DNA of 8,817 nucleotides from Spirochaetaceae bacterium (lineage in GTDB: Bacteria > Spirochaetota > Spirochaetia > Treponematales > Breznakiellaceae). Below are positions 1-5,341 of the stretch, one piece after another (position 1 is the first letter of the stretch; every line of letters begins with the position of its first letter). The position numbers were made by a program, and so were the translations under genes. The stretch lies in the NCBI GenBank assembly GCA_031267955.1, contig JAIRYB010000104.1:1-8817 (forward strand), written 5' to 3'. The notes under the pieces are model-generated. The model was not told the DNA's origin and ran no database searches. It worked only from the letters and a program-made list of their open reading frames with translations.

Positions 1-245
1 TCCGGCGGCAGGGGCTCGCCGTGCGTGACATTGCAAAAACTACAGTTCCGCGTACAGTTTCTCCCCAGGATCAGAAAGGTGGCGGTTTTGCGGGCGAAGC
101 ATTCCATATAGTTCGGGCACATCGCCTCCCTGCACACCGTATTGAGCGAGAGATCCTTTAGTATCCTTTCAACAAAATCCTGGTTGGGATCAACAATATG
201 CTTTTTTTTAAGCCAGGCCGGCTTGGCCTGTATCTGCGCGCTCAT
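1..245 (-). CDS. lipA: Lipoyl synthase, N-terminal part (runs off left edge)
   Basis: Radical-SAM enzyme that inserts two sulfurs into protein-bound octanoyl groups to make the lipoyl cofactor. Only the first 81 residues are in the window; the family is usually about 280-320 residues. Both diagnostic cysteine sets are visible: the auxiliary-cluster motif CX4CX5C at C38, C43 and C49 (within NTVCREAMCPNYMEC) and the radical-SAM motif CX3CX2C at C64, C68 and C71 (CTRNCSFC). The early KPAWLK segment is also typical of LipA. I chose the ATG at 245 because TTAAAGG (260-254) lies 8 nt upstream. It is the last gene of the leftward block, 169 nt downstream of the lipoate-protein ligase, and may have its own promoter in that gap. 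Family identity is near certain; the catalytic barrel is mostly outside the window. Confidence 0.95.
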   Translation of the reverse strand, partial: MSAQIQAKPAWLKKKHIVDPNQDFVERILKDLSLNTVCREAMCPNYMECFARKTATFLILGRNCTRNCSFCNVTHGEPLPP

Positions 246-414
246 CAACAATACCTTTAATCATGATATACACCGCGGGAAAAATAATCCAGTACCGTAT
301 TGCTTCAAAAGTGATATAACCTGAAAGGGCATCCGGTCAATGTTAAAATACGGGTCTTGATTCGGAATTTGGTGCCGCCTTGGGGCAAGAGTCCCCTCCG
401 GGGGAAGCCGCGCG
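246..414 (-). promoter_or_regulatory. Gap between ligase and lipoyl synthase; candidate lipA promoter
   Basis: This 169-nt stretch holds no convincing gene. On the minus strand it has TTGACC at 340-335 and, after 16 nt, TATATC at 318-313 (5/6 and 4/6 matches to sigma-70 boxes). A weaker alternative is TTGAAG at 308-303 with TATTTT at 286-281. Either would give lipA a leader of roughly 30-60 nt. The boxes are imperfect and read-through from the ligase gene is equally possible. Confidence 0.3.
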
Positions 415-1416
415 TCAGTCGAATGCGCAGGAGAGCAGCTCTTCCAGCGTAACTGTACCCAGATACGGCGCAAGATCGGCAGAGGCAAGGGAATCTCTTA
501 CAGCGCCGGCGCGGTAAGGCAGGCCTTCGATCTTCTCCTCAAGTTCGCGTATGGGCAAAAGCGCCAGGAAGTCCCCGCTTAGCGCGCAGTTTTTTATAAG
601 GCCCCGCTCGGCGTATAAGCGTACTTCCACTTTCCCGCCGGGAAAGCGCCTGCTGTTGCTGTAGGAAAAGCGCGGCTCCGAACCTATGTTCCACTCGCTG
701 TTCGCGTATTTTTGCAGACGGATCCCGTGTATCTTTTTAATGTCTTCTTCTGTAAGCTCGTATTCTTTAAGGTTCATATCTTCGAAAAAACTCGCCTTGA
801 GCATATCCTTGAATTCGCCCGTTGTGCGGGACACGGGCATATATTCCGAAATATTCGTAACATGGCTGCGCATGGAGGCCAGCGCCTTGGATACTATCTT
901 GCCCGGGTCCGCGCGAAGCACTGTTGTAAGCCGGTCCAGGTCCGTGTCGAATAAAAGCGAGCAATGGCTCACCAATACCCCGTTCCTGATGTACTGCGCC
1001 ATGCCGGATACTTTTTTGCCTTCGACAAATATGTCGTTACGGCTGTGGGTATACGCCCGGACGCCGAACTTGCCCAGGGCGCTTACCAGCGGGCCCGAGA
1101 GCATACCCAGCATCTGTTTCGCGTCGTCCCCTTCCCTGAAGGCGCTGATGGCCGAGATGAGCAGCGTCCCCATATCGGTAAAGATAGTGCCCCCGCCGCT
1201 TGAACGGCGTACCAGATGGACGCCCGTCTCTACGGCCCTGGCTATATCGACTTCCGCGTGGGCTATCTGGTTCCTGCCGAGCATCGCGCAGTTCTCGGCC
1301 TGCCAGATCATAAAGACCCTGCTGTTTCCCGGAAAGCGGCGGGCAAGGTATTCCTCCGCGGAAAAATGAAAAGCCGCGTCGGTAGATTTTGGTTCGACAA
1401 ATACCGCTGGTTCCAA
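415..1416 (-). CDS. lplA: Lipoate-protein ligase A
   Basis: ATP-dependent enzyme that activates lipoate (or octanoate) to the acyl-AMP and attaches it to the lipoyl-domain lysine of E2 or GcvH, in the cytoplasm. The 333-residue product has the family signature RRSSGGGT at residues 70-77, RND at 126-128, the catalytic-lysine motif GKKVSGMAQ at 133-141 (probable catalytic K135), and the adjoining SHCSLLFDTDL segment at 150-160. Residues from about 225 (LQKYANSEWNIGSEPRF onward) match the C-terminal accessory domain, so this is the long form able to carry out both half-reactions. The start is TTG: an in-frame TAA lies eight codons upstream (1438-1440), a GGGAGGGGG ribosome site ends 7 nt before the TTG, and the next internal ATG would remove conserved sequence. 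It lies 29 nt after ccdA, probably in one transcript. Its closest target in the window is the E2 encoded at 5342-6619. Confidence 0.93.
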   Translation of the reverse strand: MEPAVFVEPKSTDAAFHFSAEEYLARRFPGNSRVFMIWQAENCAMLGRNQIAHAEVDIARAVETGVHLVRRSSGGGTIFTDMGTLLISAISAFREGDDAKQMLGMLSGPLVSALGKFGVRAYTHSRNDIFVEGKKVSGMAQYIRNGVLVSHCSLLFDTDLDRLTTVLRADPGKIVSKALASMRSHVTNISEYMPVSRTTGEFKDMLKASFFEDMNLKEYELTEEDIKKIHGIRLQKYANSEWNIGSEPRFSYSNSRRFPGGKVEVRLYAERGLIKNCALSGDFLALLPIRELEEKIEGLPYRAGAVRDSLASADLAPYLGTVTLEELLSCAFD

Positions 1417-1445
1417 TACAGTGCCCCCTCCCGCGCGTTATAAGC

Positions 1446-2483
1446 CTAAATCCCGCTGTACCCTAGCCAGCGCGAGATATAGTCCGCGCAGTTGATGATC
1501 CCCGCGGCGTTCGCGGCGGCGAGAAACAAAAATACTGCCGAAAGGATCAACGGCAGAGGGGCGGCCGGGCTTTTCTTTTTCGCGAAACTTGCGGCAAGGG
1601 GCAGCGCGGCGAAGATGAGGAAGACGAGGGCCGGGATAAACCTTACGCCCGGGGAGCCGCTTTGGACCCAGAGGGAAAGGCGGTAAGCGCTCATCTGGAA
1701 AAAGCTGTTCAAGAGGAAAAAGCGCCCAAGGGCTATCAGTAATCCTGTTACAATAAGGAACACGCCGCTTATTACTTTTATGAAGGGCAGTATTCGCCTT
1801 GCCTTGCGGGCCTGATCCATCAGGGCGTTCCAGAAAAAAGCGGCGACGAGGAAGGGGACGCCAAGCCCTGCCGAATACACTGCGAGGTAAAGCGCGGACA
1901 GGGCCAGTTTGCCGCTCTGGCCCGCCATGAGCAGTATGCTTCCCAGGAAGGCCCCCACGCAGGGAGTCCACCCCGCGCCGAAAGCGAGGCCGGCGATAAA
2001 CGGGCCGGTAAAACCCCGGGGCCGCCTTGAGGGGTGCAGGAACGAATCTTCTTTTACCGCGAGAATTGAATGTTCGGGCGTACAGGTTTCGCAGGAGGCG
2101 CTTTTATCGTCGTATTTTAAAAAGGGGATAAAGTTAAAGAGGATATTCAGGCCAAGGGTTATTATCAGGGCGCCCGAGACGATGTTTAGTACCCTGCCGG
2201 CGCCTCCGAGAAACACGATGAATCCGTATATAATAACGCTTAGTAGCACGAAGACAGCGCTGAAACCAAGTACAAAAAACAGCGTTGAGACAAGCGCTTT
2301 TAACTGCCGCCTGGAGAACAGTTTCCCTGCCGCCCCGTCTTCTTCGCCGTCTTCCCCGGCGCCGTTGCTCCTTGTGCCGCTGATAAAAACAAGGTACCCT
2401 GACAAAAGCGGGAGCACGCAGGGCGACGCAAAGGAGAGCAACCCGGCCGCGAAAGCCGTAAATACGGAAACATTAGTTTCCAT
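1446..2483 (-). CDS. ccdA: CcdA/DsbD-like membrane thiol-disulfide electron carrier
   Basis: Inner-membrane protein that passes reducing equivalents from cytoplasmic thioredoxin to extracytoplasmic thioredoxin-like proteins. The two family cysteines are present: C22 in SPCVLPL of the first membrane helix and C175 in GWTPC of a central helix. At 345 residues it is longer than typical CcdA (about 220-250). The extra length comes from an acidic Gly/Glu loop near residues 38-55, a loop at about 124-157 holding a second CXXC (C131-ET-C134), and a C-terminal extension with two further hydrophobic segments (about 281-300 and 309-330). I start at the ATG at 2483, with GAGGAG 10 nt upstream; a start at 2510 would add a polar nine-residue tail ahead of the conserved first helix. 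The gene overlaps the end of the thioredoxin gene by 11 nt, implying translational coupling, so that protein is its likely partner. Confidence 0.88.
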   Translation of the reverse strand: METNVSVFTAFAAGLLSFASPCVLPLLSGYLVFISGTRSNGAGEDGEEDGAAGKLFSRRQLKALVSTLFFVLGFSAVFVLLSVIIYGFIVFLGGAGRVLNIVSGALIITLGLNILFNFIPFLKYDDKSASCETCTPEHSILAVKEDSFLHPSRRPRGFTGPFIAGLAFGAGWTPCVGAFLGSILLMAGQSGKLALSALYLAVYSAGLGVPFLVAAFFWNALMDQARKARRILPFIKVISGVFLIVTGLLIALGRFFLLNSFFQMSAYRLSLWVQSGSPGVRFIPALVFLIFAALPLAASFAKKKSPAAPLPLILSAVFLFLAAANAAGIINCADYISRWLGYSGI

Positions 2484-3060
2484 GCTTGAGCAGCTCCTCG
2501 AACGCCGCAATGATGGCGGGCGTGTTCCAGTTACGGCCCCCCGCCGTATAGAGGATTATCTTCCCGTCCCGGTCTATGATAAAGGTAGCGGGTATCGCCT
2601 GGATTCCGTAGTTGCTGCCGACGCGGCCGTTCGAGTCAAGGGCGGCGGGAAAGCTCAGGTTGTTGTCCGAAAGAAAAGCCGAAACGGTTTTGCTGTTTTC
2701 CATAAGGTCCACCGCCAGAAGCTCCAGGCCCTGGCCGTGGAAACGCCGGTAGAGAATCTCCATGGAGGGCATCTCCGCCCGGCAGGGCGGGCACCAGGTG
2801 GCCCAGAAATTCAGGAAGACAACCTTGCCCTTGAGATCGCCCAGGGTGGCCGTCCTGCCGTCGGCCCCGCCGCCGGCAAGTTTTAGCGAAAAATCGATTA
2901 CCGGCCGTTTTTCCCTTGCCAGGGGCAGGCCCGCCCTGCTGAATGCCTGCCTGACATTTTCGCCAAGGTCCATGGGGTCGGACGCAGCCGCGGACAGTAC
3001 CAGGAACGCAAACACCGCCAGCGCGGTAAGCCTTTTAAGTAAAGGGGGTATTCTTTCCAT
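2473..3060 (-). CDS. Secreted TlpA/ResA-like thiol-disulfide oxidoreductase
   Basis: Extracytoplasmic thioredoxin-fold protein of the TlpA/ResA/DsbE group, likely a disulfide reductase supplied with electrons by the CcdA encoded next. The 195 residues begin with a Sec-type signal or anchor (KR at 9-10, hydrophobic 11-23, possible cleavage near SAAAS at 23-27). There is no lipobox cysteine. The thioredoxin domain covers about 53-193, with the active site WCPPC at residues 89-93 in the context NFWATWCPPCRAEMP, and the cis-proline segment IPATF at 156-160. The ATG at 3060 is preceded by an in-frame TAA four codons upstream and by no visible ribosome site. A promoter at 3095-3067 predicts transcription starting at or next to this ATG. 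The specific client (cytochrome c, another secreted protein, or general repair) cannot be read from the window, since no cytochrome c or haem gene is present. Confidence 0.9.
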   Translation of the reverse strand: MERIPPLLKRLTALAVFAFLVLSAAASDPMDLGENVRQAFSRAGLPLAREKRPVIDFSLKLAGGGADGRTATLGDLKGKVVFLNFWATWCPPCRAEMPSMEILYRRFHGQGLELLAVDLMENSKTVSAFLSDNNLSFPAALDSNGRVGSNYGIQAIPATFIIDRDGKIILYTAGGRNWNTPAIIAAFEELLKHGN

Positions 3061-3095
3061 GTATCTATTTTACGGGAATTCGAAGAATTCATCAA
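3061..3095 (-). promoter_or_regulatory. Sigma-70 promoter of the tlpA-ccdA-lplA block, possibly leaderless
   Basis: On the minus strand TTGATG (3095-3090, 4/6) is followed after exactly 17 nt by TAAAAT (3072-3067, 5/6). Six bases then separate the -10 box from the ATG, so standard spacing puts +1 on the A of the start codon at 3060. This agrees with the lack of a ribosome site. The spacer holds the GAATTC-N3-GAATTC dyad listed separately. Confidence 0.55.
3076..3090. repeat. GAATTC-GAA-GAATTC dyad in promoter spacer
   Basis: Two GAATTC hexamers separated by 3 nt make a 15-bp dyad symmetric except for its 3-nt centre. It fills the spacer between the -35 and -10 boxes of the leftward promoter, where a bound repressor or MerR-type activator would act. 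An operator role is inferred from position and symmetry only. Confidence 0.4.
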
Positions 3096-3246
3096 GTTCG
3101 GTTTGGGTGCGGGGGGTAGGCCGAGACCGGGGCCCGGCCGTAGGTGGGCCGGACGGCGGCCTTCCGCGTGCGGGACCCGCCATACGGTAACAGGCCCCCC
3201 GTATATATTTATTGCAAATGTAAAGGCACAGGTTTATATGTTTTAC
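3096..3246. other. GC-rich divergent intergenic segment with dyads
   Basis: No gene is supported here. Positions about 3101-3200 are extremely GC-rich and contain several dyads: CCGGCC (3134-3139) with GGCCGG (3147-3152), GGCCG (3147-3151) with CGGCC (3157-3161), and GCGGG-A-CCCGC (3170-3180). Positions about 3201-3246 then become A/T-rich directly upstream of the pdhA -35 box, like an UP element. A weaker rightward promoter, TTGCAA (3212-3217) N17 TATATG (3235-3240), is possible. The segment lies upstream of both main promoters, so it is probably DNA-level control or structure rather than transcribed leader. Confidence 0.35.
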
Positions 3247-3257
3247 AATTGACAATT
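3247..3257. promoter_or_regulatory. AATTG-A-CAATT dyad over the pdhA -35 box
   Basis: A perfect 5-bp inverted repeat about a single central A overlaps the whole -35 hexamer, a position suited to a repressor. The flanking bases read CAATTG at 3246-3251 and AATTACC at 3254-3260. Both words recur near the E3 gene at 6738-6751. The SorC-type regulator encoded at 8174 is a candidate binder, by inference only. Confidence 0.4.
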
Positions 3258-3277
3258 ACCCTATGATCAAGTAGAAT
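3249..3277 (+). promoter_or_regulatory. Sigma-70 promoter of the dehydrogenase operon
   Basis: A perfect TTGACA (3249-3254), a 17-nt spacer and TAGAAT (3272-3277, 5/6) make a near-consensus promoter with +1 near 3284. That start lies 30 nt before the pdhA ATG and excludes the in-frame ATG at 3281 as the start codon. An A/T-rich tract upstream could act as an UP element. A promoter this close to consensus suggests strong expression unless repressed. Confidence 0.8.
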
Positions 3278-3297
3278 AATATGGATGATGTCCACTT

Positions 3298-3305
3298 TAA
3301 GGAGG
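3298..3305 (+). promoter_or_regulatory. Ribosome binding site fixing the pdhA start
   Basis: TAAGGAGG sits 8 nt before the ATG at 3314. With the predicted transcript start near 3284 it selects 3314 over the upstream in-frame ATG at 3281. Confidence 0.85.
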
Positions 3306-3313
3306 CATTTTGG

Positions 3314-4315
3314 ATGAAGTTTTCCAGGGAACTATACGCGGACCTGTACCTGAAGATGGTCCTGACCCGGAATTTTGAGGAAACCGCCGCCCGGCTGTTT
3401 GTTGAAGGCAAGGTCCACGGTACCGCCCATTTCTGCATCGGGGAGGAGGCTACCGGGGTGGGGGTATGTACCGCCCTTGAAAAAGAAGACATGATAAGCC
3501 AGACCCACCGGGGGCATAACCAGGCTATTGGCAAGGGTATGGATATTAAGCGGATGATGGCGGAATTTTTGGGAAAGGCGGAGGGCTACTGCAAGGGGAA
3601 GGGGGGCTGCATGCATATCGCGGATTTTTCCGTGGGCAGCCTGGGGGCCAACGGCGTGGTTGCCGGGGGTATCCCTGTGTCGCTCGGGGCCGCGCTTTCC
3701 CAAAAGTACTTTAAGCGGGACAATATTACCGTCAGTTTTTTCGGCGACGGCGCGACCAACGAGGGGGCTTTTCATGAATCCCTGAACCTTGCCTCGGTGT
3801 GGGGGCTGCCGGTCCTGTTTGTCTGTACCAATAACCTGTACGGTATGTCCACCCATATCAACAGATCCATGCACATTACCGATATCGCGTCCCGCGCGGT
3901 TTCCTACGGCATAAAGGGGATCACGGTGGACGGCAACGACGTGCTGGCGGTTTACCGGGAGACCCGCGAGGCCCGGGAGTACGTGCTTAAAAACGGGCCG
4001 ATGTTTATGGTGCTCGACACCTACCGCTGGATGGGCCATTCCAAAAGCGATTCCCAGGTTTACCGGACCAAAGAGGAGGTAAACGAATGGAAGCTGAAAT
4101 GCCCCATTAAACGTTACCGGGAATACCTTTTGAAAGAGAATATCTTTACCGGGGCGGAAATTGAAGGATTCGACAGGCGGGCCCGGGAGGATGTGGCTGC
4201 CGCGGTGGCCTTTGCGGAGGAAAGCCCGGAACTTGGCATTGAGCGTATTCTTGACGATGTTTACGCCGAGGGGGACATGAGGACCCAGGGGTACAAAAAC
4301 GGGTTCGTCCTGTAA
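3314..4315 (+). CDS. pdhA: 2-oxo acid (pyruvate/acetoin type) dehydrogenase E1, alpha subunit
   Basis: Thiamine-diphosphate-binding half of the E1 heterotetramer; with E1 beta it decarboxylates the substrate and reductively acylates the E2 lipoyl arm. The 333-residue length is normal. The ThDP motif runs from GDG (144-146) to NN (173-174) in the usual spacing. Also present are HRGH at 65-68, the KGKGGCMHIAD segment at 94-104, and the phosphorylation-loop-like YRWMGHSKSD at 237-246 followed by VYRTKEEV. The ATG at 3314 has a strong ribosome site. The gene lies directly behind a near-consensus promoter and is first of the rightward operon, 30 nt from E1 beta. The KGKGGxMHIAD and GANGVVAGG segments resemble acetoin dehydrogenase E1 alpha (AcoA) as well as bacterial PdhA, so family membership is firm but the substrate is not. 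Pyruvate is the default because no acetoin-specific gene is present. Confidence 0.93.
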   Translation: MKFSRELYADLYLKMVLTRNFEETAARLFVEGKVHGTAHFCIGEEATGVGVCTALEKEDMISQTHRGHNQAIGKGMDIKRMMAEFLGKAEGYCKGKGGCMHIADFSVGSLGANGVVAGGIPVSLGAALSQKYFKRDNITVSFFGDGATNEGAFHESLNLASVWGLPVLFVCTNNLYGMSTHINRSMHITDIASRAVSYGIKGITVDGNDVLAVYRETREAREYVLKNGPMFMVLDTYRWMGHSKSDSQVYRTKEEVNEWKLKCPIKRYREYLLKENIFTGAEIEGFDRRAREDVAAAVAFAEESPELGIERILDDVYAEGDMRTQGYKNGFVL

Positions 4316-4328
4316 TTTCCTGTAATTT
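4309..4328 (+). repeat. Tandem 10-bp repeat spanning the pdhA stop
   Basis: CCTGTAATTT occurs twice head to tail (4309-4318 and 4319-4328). The first copy contains the TAA stop of E1 alpha (4313-4315), and the second forms part of the short spacer before the E1 beta ribosome site. It looks like a small slippage duplication; no function is evident. Confidence 0.7.
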
Positions 4329-4345
4329 GGCGGTAAGGAGTGTAT

Positions 4346-5326
4346 ATGCGTGAAATTACCTACGCCGAGGCCCTGAGGGAGGCCATGAGCGAAGAGATGC
4401 GTAAGGATAACAGGATTATCTTTATGGGCGAGGATATAGGGGTATACGGGGGGGCCTTCGGGGTTTCCCGCGGGATGGTGGAAGAATTCGGGGAGGAGCG
4501 GGTCCGGGACACCCCTATCTCGGAGCTGGCGATTACCGGCTGCGCTGTGGGCGCCGCCATGACCGGGCTTCTCCCCATAGTGGAGATCATGTTCAGCGAC
4601 TTTATCACCCTGGCAATGGAGCCGCTGGCCAACCAGGGCGCCAAGAACCGTTTCCAGTTCGGCGGGCAGGGGTCGGTGCCGATGGTTCTCAGGACGCCGG
4701 GCGGTTCGGGGACCGGTGCGGCGGAACAGCACAGCCAGAGCCTGGAAGCCTGGGTGTGTCATGTGCCGGGCCTTAAGGTGGTGGTTCCCTCTACCCCCTA
4801 CGACGCCAAGGGCCTTTTGAAATCAGCCATATACGATCCCAACCCGGTGGTCTTTTTTGAGCAGAAGCTGCTCTACCGGACCAAGGGGCCGGTCCCCGAA
4901 CCGGGCGATGAATACACTGTTCCCCTGGGCAAGGCCGATATCAAGCGCGAGGGCGGGGACCTGACGCTTATTACCTACGGCAGGATGGTTCCCCGCTGCC
5001 TCAAAGTGGCGGAGGAAATGGCGGGAAAGGGGGTGGACACGGAGCTGATCGACATCAGGACCCTGGTCCCCCTGGACAGGGAAACCCTTATCGCCTCGGC
5101 AAAGAAGACCGGCAAGGTCCTTATTGTCCACGAAGCCTGCCGGACCGGCGGCTTCGGCGGGGAAATCGCCGCGGTTATCGCCGACAGCGAGGCCTTTTTC
5201 TACCTTGATGCCCCTATCAGGCGGCTTGGGGGGCTGGATGTCCCCATCCCCTACAATCCCCGCCTTGAGGCCCAGGTGGTCCCCACGGAAGAAAAGATCG
5301 GCGAGGCGATAGAATCGCTGCTCTGA
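4346..5326 (+). CDS. pdhB: 2-oxo acid (pyruvate/acetoin type) dehydrogenase E1, beta subunit
   Basis: Transketolase-like beta subunit that completes the ThDP site at the alpha-beta interface and docks E1 to E2. The 326-residue length is normal. Recognisable parts are MGEDIGVYGGAFGVSRG (27-43), the ThDP-activating glutamate in TPISE (E60), IVEIMFSDFITLAM (78-91), QHSQSLEAW with H129 (128-136), and the C-terminal transketolase domain with LIDIRTLVPLD (234-244), HEACRTGGFGGEIAA (262-276) and the LDxPIPYNPRLE end. TAAGGAG (4334-4340) lies 5 nt before the ATG at 4346; a GTG at 4340 is in frame but overlaps that site and is not favoured. It is 15 nt upstream of E2. The PGGSGTGAAEQHSQSLEAW and VVPSTPYDAKGLLK segments fit the acetoin/pyruvate branch rather than the homodimeric E1 of enterobacteria. 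Confidence 0.93.
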   Translation: MREITYAEALREAMSEEMRKDNRIIFMGEDIGVYGGAFGVSRGMVEEFGEERVRDTPISELAITGCAVGAAMTGLLPIVEIMFSDFITLAMEPLANQGAKNRFQFGGQGSVPMVLRTPGGSGTGAAEQHSQSLEAWVCHVPGLKVVVPSTPYDAKGLLKSAIYDPNPVVFFEQKLLYRTKGPVPEPGDEYTVPLGKADIKREGGDLTLITYGRMVPRCLKVAEEMAGKGVDTELIDIRTLVPLDRETLIASAKKTGKVLIVHEACRTGGFGGEIAAVIADSEAFFYLDAPIRRLGGLDVPIPYNPRLEAQVVPTEEKIGEAIESLL

Positions 5327-5341
5327 ATTAAGGAGGAAAAT

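Noticed and set aside
391..405. Short hairpin (TCCCC-CGGA-GGGGA on the minus strand) just after the ligase gene as a terminator
   Set aside because: The stem is only 5 bp and no T-tract follows, so termination is not supported.
2484..2510. Upstream start at 2510 for ccdA
   Set aside because: It would add a polar Arg/Ser stretch before the first membrane helix. The ATG at 2483 has a GAGGAG site, although spacing is a little long.
1909..2886. 325-codon plus-strand open frame opposite ccdA and the thioredoxin gene
   Set aside because: It runs antisense to two clear genes and ignores their boundary; no motif is recognisable.
3070..3255. 61-codon minus-strand open frame in the divergent intergenic region
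   Set aside because: Its Pro/Arg-rich half is a translation of the GC-rich dyad segment, and it crosses both candidate promoters. I see no recognisable domain.
3281..3313. Upstream ATG at 3281 as the E1 alpha start
   Set aside because: It lies at or before the predicted transcript start and has no ribosome site; the ATG at 3314 has TAAGGAGG at ideal spacing.
3314..3316. Possibility that the complex is a 2-oxoglutarate dehydrogenase
   Set aside because: That E1 is normally a single chain of about 900 residues; here E1 is split into alpha and beta subunits of 333 and 326 residues.
3332..4762. 476-codon open frame on the minus strand opposite E1 alpha and E1 beta
   Set aside because: It is antisense to two strongly recognisable genes, is rich in His, Pro and Gly without recognisable motifs, and arises from GC-biased third positions of the real genes.
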